This document shows positions 23,461 to 38,600 of a DNA stretch of 64,000 nt, one piece after another. Below the pieces are notes generated by a model that had not been told where the DNA came from, made no database searches, and saw only the letters and a program-made list of their open reading frames with translations. How positions within the stretch are numbered: position 1 is the stretch's first letter; every line of letters begins with the position of its first letter. A program made the position numbers and the translations under genes. The stretch is from Psettodes erumei (Eukaryota; Chordata; Actinopteri; Pleuronectiformes; Psettodidae), in assembly GCA_016785225.1 (NCBI GenBank), contig JAFBJZ010000854.1:372001-436000 (forward strand), in the 5' to 3' direction.

Positions 23461-23787
23461 ATTGCTCCAGTTTGTGGCGACCCACGGGGTTCCCTGACGG
23501 ACCCTTGTGACTGTGCAGTAGCCTATAAAGAAGAAGTCGTTATTGTTTTGTGGCCATTCATTCCTTGGAGGGGAGGAGTTACCGGAGCCTAAGAAGGGTC
23601 ACAACAAAATGTGCGTCCCCGACTAAAGCAACATTATTTCCGCCCTGGTCGTGTGCCCTCCTGAGCGTCTCTGTGCGAAACTTTTAAATGGACTGTGAGA
23701 CGAGACTGAGCCGACTGTTGTTGTGACTGACAGCCGCTCCGTCTGCTCTCCGCCTGTCGCTCCCCGCGGTCTGAACCGAAGCAGAGG
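23461..23787 (+). promoter_or_regulatory. p3h2: p3h2 promoter/5' UTR, start of CpG-rich island
   Basis: CpG density rises sharply from about 23470 and stays high through exon 1 to about 24390, in an otherwise CpG-poor window. This fits a CpG-island promoter for p3h2. No TATA box is obvious. GC-rich strings such as CCGCCCTGG and CCCCGCGGTC lie upstream of the ATG. Confidence 0.5.
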
Positions 23788-24207
23788 ATGGATGGAAACT
23801 TTTCAGCGACTGTACTCTTGACAGTGGTGGTCGCGTTTACCGTCGCGGTGTCATCCTCGGCCGCTTTTCTGGAGCCCTACGATCTTTTGTACGACAATGC
23901 GGTGCGGGCGTTTTACACCAGCGACTACCACAACGTGGTGCACTACATGGAGGGAGCGCTCAGCAGCTACAGAGAAGCCCGGCGCACTAAAGTCCGGTGC
24001 CGGCTGAGGTGCCAGGACCAGCATACGTTTGACGAGCGCTTCTCGGACCTGCGCTTCTTCGACGTGATCCTCCGGAGAGCGGCGTGCATGAACAGATGCG
24101 TGGAGGATAAGCTCGGCACGCAGTCCGTGCACAAAGTCAGCGAGGATGTGGTGCAGGACTTCCACAGGAGGATCCCCTACAACTACCTTCAGCAGGCTTA
24201 TCAGAAG
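23788..24207 (+). CDS. p3h2: p3h2 exon 1 (signal peptide and first two CXXXC motifs)
   Basis: Exactly 140 codons, phase 0 at the donor AGAAG/GTAGGA. The ATG is in a good context (GAGGATGG) and is followed by a hydrophobic signal segment. The mature part reads FLEPYDLLYDNAVRAFYTSD, the first TPR-like helix pair, comparable to human QPFDLLYASGAAAYYSGD. Confidence 0.92.
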
Positions 24208-26567
24208 GTAGGAGGGGGGGATCTGCATGTGAATCAGTGGGTCTGAATGAGCGCTATTGTTGTCCACCCAGCTGGGGGTGGGGGTGGGGGGGGTTTGTCT
24301 CGTTGCTCCGCTCCGTATCAGCCTCTACATTCTTCCATCAGCTGCTGCCGCTGCCGAGCAACGTGATGCGGAGTCGTAGACTGAGGAGAGGTGCAGTATG
24401 GGCAGGCTGTAGGTAGAAAGCTGCTGCTATTTCAGGCGATTCAGTGGTATTTCTACATAGGAATTAAGCCATGTACACATGTACCATTACTCCACTCCAG
24501 TGTAATATAATCACATGCATGGGACATACTCAAGTGTTCAGACAACATGTTGATAGACACCTAAAAACTTCAGCCAGGAGTTGAGGGACCCATACAACTC
24601 CACTGCACAAGTAGTTTTTGTTGGTCCTGATGTCTTTAATTGCCAGTATTTGTTTAAACAAGTGTACAATAAACATTAAAACTGTAATGTAATACATGTC
24701 TGCCATAAACAGGCCAGTAATATTGGCCTGTGGATAATAGTGACAGTACACGGAAACCTTAATTCTTTCAGTCAGGTTTCCAGTCCTAACAGTAGCAATA
24801 TACAATGTTGTCCCTACATCTCATACATATAAGACCGACAAGACCACATCATGTTGACATCAGACTTATTGACAGGTGGCTCAAAGCCCTCTACATATGT
24901 CTTTGCACTTGTCTCAGTCCTTTGTTTTTTATGGCTCCTCTGTGTGCAATGTTCTGTCTGAACAAATATTAGCTTTTTTCTGTTTTGGCGGCTTTAGTTT
25001 TTTCTTCCCCTTTCCTGCTTCACCCCACAGTCACGGTGGCCTAACATGGGCAACATGCTCGCAAGAGGAGACTTGATAACTCAAACTCCACTTGAACGTG
25101 CCTGTCAGGAATTAGATTCAGTGTGTTTTTACTGCTCCTAGATTGCCACAGTTTCTCAGTCTCTACACATATTTTTCATTCGCTCCGTATTGATACAAAA
25201 ACAGCCTGTCCCATGAGATCCATCTTTTGGCCGGGACCACGTTGCGGACTAGGCGTGGGAACAGTTCAAGAGACAGATAAAACAGGAGAGCTGTGTAATT
25301 GCTTATTCAGACTTTCCTGTTATCCAGCAGCAAGATATTTTGATTTTTCTGTATTCTGAGAATACACAGTTTTTTATGCTTTAAGTATGGACATCACTCC
25401 TTTGATGGACTTTTGTTATTCAGATCCCTTTATTTAGAAAAAGTTGGAAACCTGCCTTTTTATGCAATAACCCTGCATCTGTATGACAATATTTGCACAG
25501 GATCGCTTGCATGTTTTGTGTGTAAGGAGTTTGTCTTCTGACCTCTTTTTATTCAGACTATTATTTCGGCTGTATAAACCAATGAAAAGAGTGACACTTG
25601 AGCTTCACAATACACATTCAGGCTTACAATAATGTATGTAACTGCAACAATGATGGAGCGATTCCTGCAGGGAAGTGTTGTCTTTCTGTAGCCGTCCCTC
25701 AATAGCACAGTCAGGGTCAACTTCAGGCCACTTTAGTGTGTGTGTGTGTGTGTGTGGAGGGGGGTACTTGCAGTTGAAGCAGTAGCTTCAATTGAAGCTG
25801 TCACACGGCAGTGACTACATGCTAGTATTTACAGGGAAGTCACTCAGGCTGTGGTGGAATTTTATTAATCCTTTCAGCTTCATGCAAGCAAGAGAATGAC
25901 ATTTTAACCCAGTTGGAGCTCGGCTGGTAAGCTGGCACCATCTCTTCGTGTGAACCTGAGACCCAGTCGAATTCCACTGCCGCTGACTGCGGACCAGCTC
26001 CAAATGCCCGGGTGATGACACACAGCTTCCACTGCTCAGAAGTGGTGGGAAGTTAATCGGCCCTGTTACTGTCTGCGGGCAAATGGTTTTTCAATTTCTT
26101 TCTGAATCAGCAGAGGAAGAATAAGAGCTGATGTTATCCTCTCATAAAAGTGCGCACTCCTGTCTAGACATGAACACATAGACACGGCCTCACACAATGA
26201 GGCCTCGCCCAGCTGTAAAAATATTACTTGTATTATTTGAATTCAAATTATGATTTCTCTAACATCTGTTTGGAGAAAAGGCAGCGCATTGTGTTCTTCC
26301 TCTCATACCAATAGGAGCTCAACGCTTTCGTGAATGCTGGAGCAGATGTATATTTCGGCCTCCACCTGCGTCACTTTTCACATTCACGTTTCCTGCCGTG
26401 TTGACGTCTTTATGAACTGAGTACATGGCAGCACATCAAGGATGAGAGCTTTCCTGTTGATCTTACCGCAGGTGAGGAGAGGCAGAGATGCAGCGATCCT
26501 ATTGGCCAGACCGATGAGAGCACATCAGTGCAGTCCCTGTGCACACGTGCATATTAGTATCTCAATC

Positions 26568-26607
<40 letters not shown>

Positions 26608-29600
26608 GCAGCCTCACACGTGTGTTGATGTGGGAGTGCTTGGTGGTGTTTGTGAAAATAAATAACATTCCTGCAGTATTTAACATTCCAGCGTCACACA
26701 CCATCCTGCTGACAGCTTCTGGTATAATGCTGCCATTGGGTCTGTTAGAAGAGGCTCCACAGTCACCAACTGTTCTCCTCACTGAGGCTGCTGCGTAAGT
26801 CCCCAGCTCGCCCATCATTTAGCCTGGCAAATATTTTATTTTCCTGTTGTGGTCTGTTTGCTTTTCTAAAAAAAGAGCGCCACGCCACATTTTGCCGGTA
26901 TTAAAGGGAGACTTTTGTAGCTACCAGTGGGCTGGACCCTGATGGCTGATCCCTGCAACTGTTCACAGCTCTTGCCACACTTGCCCAATTGCATAGCAAT
27001 CAAAGGCCATGAACTGCCCCTCAGGGGGAAGAGGAGATTGTATCTGCAGTGGTTGTATCCATAACCTGATAGGTCTCACAGCGCCACTATTCCAAGAAGT
27101 GATTGTGAAAGTGGGGTTCGTTATTCTTTGTTTCAACAGCCTGTGAATTTATCAGTGTTTTCTTTTGGTTATGAAAAATTGGAAGAAATCAGATAAAAAT
27201 CATAAAACCAATATTTAGAATCAAAGTTGGTATTAAAATATTGTTTGAGTTGCAAACTTTTTTTTCTATTTTGGTTTATTTTTGTTTTAGTTGGATGGAC
27301 TCAAGGATTTTACCACTTTCTATTACCACAAGTGTTGTTTTTTGTATGAGGGCCCTCTGGATGTATGGAGACATTACAATAGAAAATCAGTTTGAACTGT
27401 CATATCCTTTTAAGAACCTGGGAATTTTTCCTTGAAAATATGTTTATGTCATGATGAGTTGTAGGTATAAAAAAGGCAATGTAAAGGCATGAGCTTAATC
27501 TCTTCAGTCACACTGACTCACTACTAGTCAGGCATTGCAAGCTCGTGCTGTGCAGCTAAACATTCTTCAAATCCACACAAGCCCCAAAGTTTCCAAAGAT
27601 GCCAAATCTCACAGTGTTTTTTGAGTGTATAGAAAATATGGAGTCACCAATTTAAATCTAGAGTCAGATTTAAAGAAAAAAGGCAGCATTTGCAAAATGT
27701 AAGTTGACTGTGATTTGACACACGTCATTACTTGTAATCGCACTGACATAATCGAGACAAGAGTAGCTTTCTCATGAGCTGATTTGTCCTGGGAATCGGG
27801 ACATGTCATTCAATAAACCAACCCAATGCCACTTTGTTTTGAGAACTTCACAGAGTCTCCCAGCATGATGGTAAAAGTTGACAGTGGGTCAGGCCAGTCT
27901 CTGAAGCCTGCTGATGTTGTGAGCTGTCTCTGGAATTTTCTTTTGAAAGTCAGACTCATTCATGGTTCCCGCTTCTCTGTGAATACCGATGATTTGATTA
28001 CGACACAGCGGGCAGCTTGTGGCTCACAGCGACGGTCTGCTCACCTCAGATGGCCATGGTGTTAGTTGAAATCTGTTGTCTTGGTTGTGATGACAATTTT
28101 GGTGTATGTCTGTATATGTGAAGGATTGGTAACTATCATGAGGCTTTGGTTCATTCTTCTAATGAAAGAAGATTGACAGAATTAGCCAAACATAACAGCA
28201 GAGGCTGCTGTGCGGGTGGGGGTGGGGTGTCTGTTTCCAATTTCGGGCTCCTACATCAGCTTGAACCCCAGCAAGGAATGTTGGATGTAGTGAAAGTTTG
28301 AGTGGAAAATGAACAGATTTTGTACCAACAGAGCTCATAGCAGTATGTGTGCTAGATGGGAATCACAGATGTTGTAAATGTCTTCTGCAGCTGATAATAT
28401 GTGGATTGAAAGGTCCAGGCACAGGGAAGCGTGAGCTCTGTCTTTGGACTGGTTAAGAGAGCAGAAACACTGCCATTCGCTCAGAGGAGGGCCGGTTGGA
28501 TTTATGTGTTTGAAGTATCCGCGGGGTCATTTTGCGGTTATTTGATGTGCAAAGTGACTGAGAGCCTGGGATTGGGATCGAGAAGCCGGTGGGGTGTGAC
28601 GACAACCAACTGTAGTAAGTTTTAGTAAAAGCAAAGTGAAATAATTTTGTAAGTATATACTTTAAAGGGGAAGTTTGGGACTTGGAATCTACGCTGGCTG
28701 TATGGCAGCCTCATGGTGATTTACAGGACTGCAGGAAGACACTGCACCCAGCCAAGAAATCGTCCCATGCATAATCCCCTGCAAAACCACAACATGTTTG
28801 AGTAGTATGTTTATATTTTTGCAAGAATTAAACAAATTTGATATAGTGTGTTAATCTTTGAGCTAGATAATCTGTTGCTGTAGCTTCATATTTAGTGTAC
28901 AGACAAGACAGCGGTAGCAATCTTCTCATCTGACTCTGAACAAAACATTTCCAAACAAATTTCCCAAAGTGCTGAACTACACTTTTCCTGTACAATGAAG
29001 CTAGCAAAGTAGCTGTTGGGGCTTCCCTTGATACTGATTCTGCTGCTGATGCTGAGCTGATTGATACAAATCATTGAAAAGAGATTAAAAAAACATCAAG
29101 TCCTAACAATTAAATTACTTTTACAGAAACAGAAGTTTTGGCCTAAAAGAGTAGTACAAATACTTCCTCACTCATGGATAAACATATCACTACTTTAAAC
29201 TATGAATCTTATTGATGATGGAAAATGCAGAATGACAGGTATTGCACAACTGGATTAAAGAAATGATTTTCCATCTCTTTCTCCTTTCCACACACCTGCA
29301 GTGCCATTCAGGTGCTCTCCTAGCTCCCCTAACCTCGCCTGTATTGCTGTGCTTTGCCCAGACAGCCAGACATTGTGGCATTTGGGTGTGCCAAAAGTCT
29401 TCTGCATGACTGGATTTGAGCAGATAACGCGCTAAAGGAATGTGGGGGCATGCTGTGGTGTAACACACCAATATTGCTCTTGCCCTGATTAACAATTAAT
29501 CGCCTACAGGGGAGGAGGAGACAGGAGGGAGGAGGCTGCTTGAGGATCGATCTGGAGAGCACTGCAGCAGTTTGTGAGATGTGGGATGAGACAGCAGCAG

Positions 29601-32600
29601 GTTGTGGACTTGGCATGGAGGCAACTCTATAAAACACTGGCATCTGTGAAAGTGCAGCTGAATCCAAACAATACGGAAGAGCAGCCAGTAGCAAGAGCTG
29701 ACTGCAATCAGTACATTCAGACTATCACTTTTGATTAATTAAGATATTAATCACAGTGACTGCATTCTGACCACAATGTTTTTCTCAGTTTATGGACGAT
29801 CACAATATCCCTTGTCACGAAAAGGGAGGATTTGGACCACAATTCACTTTTGAGATCCAACCAGCTGGAGAACAGCATTCCTATATACGTCTATGTGTAT
29901 ACATGCGGTTTTTAGTTTTTCAGAGCTTTGGCGCAAGGACAGTTGTTGCTAATTCATTATGCGCGTGTGCTTGAGTGTGTGCCTGTGAATCCTGTTGTGT
30001 GTGTGTATATTATTCATTTTGTTTGGTGATTAGCAGTCTGGCCAAAGACTCCTGGGTGTCTGTGTGGAGAAATCAGGGCTGCGATGGAAAACACTGGTTT
30101 GCCAGGCATCTGTTGAGCTTCACTAGTGACTTGAACTATGTGTTGGCTGCTGCAGGGGTGCAAACAGAGAAACCACCACTATCGGTCATGTTATTATTCA
30201 GTATTTAATCAGGACATGGAAAAGTTTTGGGGGGTTTTCTGTCTTCTTGCAACACAAGGAATATTTATTCCAGTCAAGTGTGACGCCCACACTGTGAAAA
30301 GAGTAGAAATGTGTTTGTGTGCGCGTTTTCCTTTGTTTGACGAATGTGTTGATTTTCTGAGAAAGACACTTTGGATGTAGTGCTTTGGACAGAATGTCTA
30401 TTGACAGTTTTGTGTAAACCCTGCAGTGGATGCATCAGAGAGAAGAAGCCTTTTGGATAATGCTGATGAGAGTGAACATACGTTGATCTCTGTCGCTGAG
30501 TTATTCACATACCCATTTACTCTAAACACAGCTGTTAAAATAGGAAAGGAATGGGCTAAGGTACACAGAGTAGTTTGGTGTTTTACTTTTAGACAATATT
30601 TTATAGTGTGAGATCTCTGCTCAGTAGATTACTGTCCTCAGACTAAACATATATAGTATTTGGCTTTGACAGGCACAGGTTTAAGCCAAAGTAGTAGTCA
30701 ACACAAAGAGCAAAATGTTCCTCAGGTTTTCTGGGGTATCCTATATCCACCTCACTGCTTGTTCTGCATGACTGTGAGCTATAAATTGTGCTAATGTCTC
30801 AAGTTGCTTCTGTCTTCAGCAGATCATTTCTAGGAAGTGGAGAGCTGTGGGCCCAGGGGTGGAAACCACAAAGAGGGTAGACGGTACAGGAAGTCAAATC
30901 TGTCATGGAACATGCTGGAAAATCGATTTTCTTTTCACGTCATGTGTGCACAATTCTTACCTTCTTGCCTTTCACTGAGTTGGAGTGACACAGTGTCACA
31001 TAATTGAATTTAATCTGTGATGCCCAGTAGGGTAATGAACTGAGAGCTCCTCTGATAATTGTGAGTAAATTCATTGAGGTCCTTTATGGCGGGAGGTTTT
31101 GTGGTATTGGGTACGCGGCCTCGGCTGATCAGAGCATAGACACAGCAAGGTCACGTGATGTCTCTTTTTTTTTTGTCCCACTGGCTTGGTGACAAGCGCT
31201 TTGGACTCGGCCTGCCACGATGTGATCATATGGGTTTCCAATGCATGCTCACATCAGACTGTAAATTTATTGTCACGATATTATGGCTGTGATTGTGAGG
31301 AAGACAAAACAATAACATTCTCCACCCCAAGCAGTGTAGAAACGGACTGGATCAGAGCCAGAATGGGTCTGGGTCTGAACACAGTTCTGTTCAGAAGGAT
31401 AGCAGAGATGGAACACTGCATCTGTATCATTGTTCGGATCAGGTGTGGCTCTGGTGTTACTTTTTGTTAATGTGAACATAAGACTATTGAATAGAAGAAC
31501 ATAGGATGCAGTTTACATGTATGATATTACTCCTGTGCTTGTTTTTCACTTTTTCTATGTTTTGCAGTGTATGAATGTAATTTAGTATTAAATTCAAAAA
31601 CAAACAGAATATATCATATCCATGTTAATGAATGTCTATTAAATGCATGTGATGCAATGCAGCAAACAGTAAACCAAATCTTCTTCAGACAGAACAAGCT
31701 TCTTTTTTTTAAAAACTTTTTTCACCCCACAGCTGTTTCCTGTAAAATTCAATTCGAAGTGTTGATTGTTTATCCAGCCCTGCTCCACTGCCTGCAGGAT
31801 GATGGTGCAATGGTGACTCTGTGTTAAGGTTTGTGCCTATGTGGTATATTTTAGTGTTGACGAGACTGAGATGGGTGGGCGATATTTAAATATGCCTTGC
31901 ATTAAAAGGTCAGACCTGGGATACTCTTCATCACATCCTGCCTGTCTTCTCTCGTAAATGTTCCAAGACAGATGTCTTATTTCACTCCGTGAAAAGACAA
32001 CATTACAGTTCTCTGAATCAACGCTACGCTGCGCATCAGCTAGTAAAGTTTGACAGCTGGCATCGTGGATCGAGGAAGGGACTATTTCCAACTTGCACAT
32101 ACACCCCCCCCCCGACCTTTCACTGCCAAAGAATAATTCATCATAGCAGTGCATGATGCCAGGATTCCCAACTATTATCCTTGCATGCTTATCTTTGTCG
32201 TTCGATCTCAACATCTCCTCTCCCCAAGAGCCTTTTTCCCTGTAGGGAAACAGGTTGCATCACATTTATTTAGAGAACAGGAGAGAGTCGTTTTCATGAT
32301 CCCCCGTTGACCTGACCCCTGGCCGCCATTGACCTTGCAGCATCTCCCCATCTGGTTCAGATCTCTGTGGATTGTGGCTAATAACAGTGCTAAACAGTAC
32401 TGGGTGCAAGGAGCCACAGACAGGCCTGTCTGCTTTATCAAAGTGGTGTGACAGCAAAGGGAGAAAGTGAGGTTAAGGCTGGAATGTGTGGTAATTGCAT
32501 TGGTTATGGTTATGTTTTTGGTTCACTTTGGTTTTTTATCAAGATTAAATTAAAAAATAATGGAGGATTTTCGTTTTTGGTTTTTTTTTTTTTTTTTTTA

Positions 32601-35600
32601 CCAGAGGTGGCCTTCGTCTATCGAAGAATCCATTACATTTTGGGAGTGATCCAGATGAATATTTGGATCCAGGAATTTTTTAAAAGTATTCTTCAACCTT
32701 TCTAGCAAAACTCCACATTTTAAGTCATATCGCCATGAATGCTTAAAGATAAGTAGTGGTTCAGGCACATACCACATTGACTTGGAGCAGCAGGTCCCCT
32801 TTTAGAATCTCGGGAGGGGGGTACCAGATACTCTTCTGGTTTTGTGGAAATGTTCAACCTTGGCAGAGGTCTGTGCTCTCAGAGTGCTTCTCATGTACTC
32901 ATTTATTTGGTAGCACTTATGTCATCTGTAGTCAATTTGTCTTTCATGGTGGCTCAGGTGATAAGACAATGAGGTCAGCTATCAACTTACTGCTGGTCTC
33001 AAGTTTGGAAGTAAGCCTTCTATTCAAACACAGTCTCCTTTATGTCACAGAGCTGCTTTATAGCCCCAAACTGCCTCTTGATTGCTATTTACACAGTTGT
33101 CCGTGCTGCTTAAATTAAATTAAATGACAGTTATTTTGGAAAAAAAAGAACTCTGAAAGCAGTTTTGGACTCCAACCATGTGCTTTGGACATATCTCATA
33201 GGTTCCAGGAAGTGCTGATTAAATAGTATAAAACAGAGAAGTGTGTATGTGTTGAGCTTCCCTCGCAAGCACCCTGAGCCAAATGTCCTTAAAGAACCAT
33301 TGCAGGATTTTCTCTGAGCACCAGGAGTATATCATGTGCAAAGAGTTAAAGTGAGGTCATTTTCACATCATGTTCTGCTGGCTCCTATCCTGTTTGAAAG
33401 GATGAGCTGTTCTGATTAATAGGGCGACAAGTGAGACATAAGGGGTTACTCCAAATGGAAAATCTTTGATAGCTCTTTGGCTTGGAAAATAGAAGAGTTC
33501 AAAACAAATTAATCATCTATCCTACAGAGTACCCATCTGCTTAAAGCATGGCTGCAACAAATTATTGGTAAATCTAATAATTATAACAACTGACTTTCAA
33601 GCTCAAACCTGCAGTACCTGCTTTTCTGGTCACTTCTTTGTTGAGTTGTGAACATAGTGCATATTGTCAGATTATCATTTTTAACTTGATATATTCAAAT
33701 TGGTAAATCTCTGCTTTGGTTTGCACCTACTCCTGAGAGATAGTATCTGGCCATTAGCTGCTTAATACTCCACTATTTCCACCAGCTAGTCGCTAACTTT
33801 GTCTGGTGTTAAGTGCCTGGCATCTGTAGCAGCTGAGAACAGAACTACATGAGAGTGGGGAGAGTGAATTGAATCCCAAATACAACTGAAGCCGTGCAAT
33901 AAAAACACTAAAAAGTTCCATAGAACTGAGGGGAACTGCAGAGCTGGATCTCTATGAGCCTTTCTCACCTTTTACACAAAAGTCGTAGTCATGTGATCCA
34001 TTGTTTGCATAAAAATATTGATTAGCATAATAGAGTTAAACTGGCATTATGTTCCTCCTAGTGCAGGATCACAGTTTGTGCTCTGTGTTCTACCCAGAGT
34101 TTGGAAATTTATACATTTTTATTTTATTTCACAACAGCTTTTATCAGTTTGTCTATGCTTGAGGGTAATGTTTATGTTCAGCTCTGTTTGCCAATTTAGT
34201 AATTAGTCATTAAAGTGCTGATTTGGAACTTGAGTTCATGAAGAGAAGTACGTTGTTCCTCAGTGGGAGAGCCCCCCCCTTGCACAGAATGTAAACTTTT
34301 TGGCTCCAGCTGTGACTTTGAGAGAAAACAACCTCAGCCATGCCACTTCGAGACGATGTATTACCCTCTGACCACATGCACCCAATAAAAAGGAAGGCAT
34401 AAGTCTTCTTGAATGTCTGCATGCAGAAGTAATCATTTAATTTGTGGAGACAGAGGAATATATGAAAATAAATGCTTCCTCCTGCTGTGATTGTAAACAT
34501 TATGACACAGCCGAGGCCAGAGACACATTCAGCTTTGGAGAAAAGAGGCTTCTAGAAAGTTCACAGACTGCTTGGTATCCCCATTGAGGGTATCCGGTTT
34601 CGCCCTGAACATGTCTGCTTTGTATAATGGGGTGACATGTTTAAATGACATGTTTAATGTTCAATTATTGTTTTGTCCTCAAGGCTTTTTTGTTGTACCC
34701 TTTCTGGTTCCTGTTTGCTAAAGCTCTGAGTTTTGTTGTTGTAGTTATGGTGAATATTTGTGCCTAAAGAGGCCCTCAGAAAGAGAGGAGTGGGAAGTAT
34801 ACTGATGTAGACTGTACGAATTAATTACTTTGACTCATTCCACTTTTATTTTTGGGTTTAGTGAAAAGTTGTGTGTCACTTATAGCCTGAATATTACAGC
34901 TGAATACATTACCATCTCAATTATTATGTATCATTGTGTGATGAGTCCCATGTCAACTTAAGTCGAGGACATGATAACTGATGACAGAAAGTCCCTCACC
35001 ATCCGTTTAATGACGGCAGATGAAGAAAATCAATCGTGGGGAGCGCTACAAATATTTGGTTGCTGTTCAGGAGAAGAAACTGCTTTGATTTTGATAGAGA
35101 TGCCGTGAGCTTTGTTTTTTCCTTATGAAGAAAATAAATGGTTTGGTTTCTGCTTTGATAAGTCAGGAATATCTTTAAAGGAATTTAATAGAAACAGGAT
35201 TACCCTGTGGTATGGAAATGTGGTCAGTAATATAGGTCTGACAGGCTTCTTAATTTAAACTGACAAAATACTCACAGTGCTTTAGGCTCAGCTCAGAGGT
35301 ATTTACAGAATGTGAGTCCTTTGGAAAGGCCAAGGATGTCCTACACTGCCCTGACTAGCCCTGCACAAAGAGCTCAAACTCTTACTGGGTTTTTGCTAGG
35401 TTACAGCTTGCTCCTATATCCGTATATAATGCCCATGATGGAATATCTCATGCACAGTAGCAGCTGCCCATTTACATTTGCACTTGCACATTGACATGTA
35501 TTTGCATGTTCTGCTTCCTCAATAATTCAATGAGAATTTCATTTTAGAATTGACTCTTGGTTCAGATTTACTTGGTTACCAATTAACTCTGATGTTTATT

Positions 35601-38600
35601 ATTATATCAGTTATTATTTTTATGTGAGGTAATGTTTACACGTAGAGAGAGGGCCCGTAGTGCTGTGTTTATGGTTGCTTAGTTGCAATCATAGCTGCGA
35701 GTAAACAGTTACTGTAAGGTAATTACTTCAGCAAAGGACAAGTTGATAGTGAGATGCAATGACATAATCACAAAACTCACTCTATTTTACAGTTTACATA
35801 AGCTTTATCTCGTAATAACAATTACTCCACTGCATTCCAAAGTGACTAGAACTTCTATTTCTATTTACTTAACACAGACTCCACCACAACACGCAGCTGG
35901 TAACATCCACCATTGTGTCTTCCAACTGAAATATTACAGTGCTGTTAGTGGGACAGCAGAAATCAGCATGGACAAAGAGGCAATGCTGCTGAGTGGGTTT
36001 GTAATCTGTGAGAACAGAGCATATCTCTGGCATACTCTTTGTGCCTGTGTCCCTGTAAGAACAACCAGCTCAATCATCATTACTCTCTTATACATCCGCT
36101 CAGCCTCTCAATGTGTGGAGACGACACGAGTTCAGATCTAAACAGTCATTGGAAACATGAATACAAAAGCAGCTTCTTTATTTCAGTGCACATGCTGGCT
36201 TGAAATACATTTGGCCTCCTCAGAGGACTGTACATTTTTCCGAGCCCTAAAGTGCTGACATACTAGAGCCACAAGGCTTGGATATTTCCTTTCATGTCGT
36301 TTTACTAGCAAATCCCAAGCTTTTGTAAATTAAGGCCCAACATGCTTGCTTGTAATGGTCTAAATAAGGCTGTGCATAGTTTAAGAGGTTTTTCTTAATT
36401 ATAGGTGTAGAATATCTAACGTTTATGGTGTATGTTGGTGAGAGTGTGACTTTTCTTGACTCCTTGGCACTGCTGAAGTAAATCACTAGCTGTGTAGTGT
36501 AATGAACTGAATTCCTCACTTTAATAATGGCTTCACAAACTGAACCGCATCTCATTAAGAATTTGGATGTCAGCCCAATAGTGATGTTGAGGAACATGTC
36601 TGCCATCCCTTTCATTACTACTTCCTCACAGAAAATGCGGCTAATGAATTAAGTCCAGCACAGTAGCTCACCTTCACCTTGAGGGTTGGTTTCTAAGCAG
36701 CAACAGGGATACAAACAGAACCAATGAGAGGGTTGCTGCTCTGTGGTGTGGTGACTTATAGCATCTCTTCATCAAAGAGGATTTTTTTTGGATGGTTTGG
36801 GCAGAAAACTGAACATTGGGGACTGTGTCATTCTGAGGAAATGTGCAGTTTATTCCCCCCCAGAGAGTCTGTAATATGGACTCGGCTCATGATGAGAGAA
36901 GGGAGTTTGACTTTCTGTACAGTAGGATCATTGTGGCGCAGAAAATACTTCATGACATCATGTAGATGTTGGACCATAAACAACCATCCTTTTGTAATGC
37001 ATAGTTTGTGTGGGAAAATCTGGCTATAGGTTATTAGAATTCCATAGTGCTGTTTCTCTGGCAGAGGTTTTAGTGGTTTTATGAGTATGTCACCTTGTCT
37101 TGATTGCTTTCAATGAATCAAGCATGAAGCCAGCTCCTCATCATCACCACTGTCCTTGCTCTTTAACTCTTGTGTACGTTACTGCACTCAGAGTCACTCA
37201 GCCAGTCAGCTCAGCCAACAGTAACGCACATCTTACTGTCCTCCTGCTTGGCTGGTTGCAGTGTGGTTTTCAGTAACGTGTAAGCATGTCATACATACAG
37301 CGGAGCCTCCGCGTTTCACGTTTTCCATGCTTCTGCTGTGCAGCCCGGCTGTGGTTTATGGTCGAGGGGGTTGAGTTTTTAGTGCACCGTCAGCCTGTAG
37401 GAGGCTTCGGCTTGGGCCACATGTGTGGTGTGGTGTGAGAGGCATAGCTGAGGGGCTCAGTAATGGGATGCATGGGTGCTGACTTGGCCTCAGACATCAT
37501 TACATCGCCAGGGCAGGATGAGCTCATGTGACATTGTGGTGCTACAACAGAGTTTAAATGTGGAGTGAATGATGCATATCATGCAATCATAGTTTTTTCA
37601 ACAGGGTTTGGGATGGTGCTCAATGCTCTTCATGTTCATACAGTCAAGCCCCATGCACTCCAAACATGCGAGAAGGATTCAAAGTCTGGGCCAGTTAAGT
37701 CTTTTGCTCAGCATGTGTGAACATGTATGAATACAAAATTAATGAAGCCCCGATGGGGATATCTTACAGTTGACAATTGTAATAACTTCTGTATTATCAC
37801 TCTTTTTAAATAACTTTAAGATTGTATTTGTAGTATAATTTCTGTTTGCTGAATGATACATGAAATATATGTACAGTAACTGTAATAAGTTAATATTGAC
37901 GTATACTGTCTATTTGTCCTGCCAATGTATTGGTCTGAAAGACATGGCTAATAGTGTTAGCATAACCATGTCGTCTGGTGTTGTTAAGTGACGATGGATA
38001 CTCACTTGAGGTATCACATCTGGAATGGACAGGGGCTCCTGTGAATGTTGGTGCAGATCTGTCGCTGTCTCCCGAGTTAAAACGGGTCTGCCAGTGGAGT
38101 GAAGTTTTTGGAAAGAAACCCCTGCCCTGTGTGTGTTCAGTCATGGCGGCCCCATTTCAAAGTCACGCTCACCTCTGCTTCACCTACTTGTCCGTGCCCT
38201 CAGGCATTCACGCACACACTGCAGAAGCTCAACTACACCAACCTCTGGATAAAAACTCCTTGTAGACCCCCTCATGGCGAAATGAAATATCCCAGAGTGG
38301 CACTCATGTAAGTGGGAATTCTAAATGCCAATAGAATGTAAGCTATGTAGGGTAATATACTGTCACTGTCACTGTCCTTCAACTGCTTGATATTAAAAGG
38401 CAAGGGTACATTTTTGAAGGCCTCGTGTTAGGTCTGCTTTCCTTTTGCCCCCCCCCAGCTGTCATGGCTTAGTGTATGAAAATTTACACTCAAAACAATC
38501 CTTCATCCTTGGTTATCCTACGGGCCTAGGAAAGACTACAGCAGGTATTATTAAATGCCTTACGAGAGCCTTAATTCAACACTTGTGGGTACATACCTAT

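Noticed and set aside
37978..38265. 95-codon plus-strand open frame in p3h2 intron 1
   Set aside because: No family motif and no splice sites linking it to p3h2 exons.
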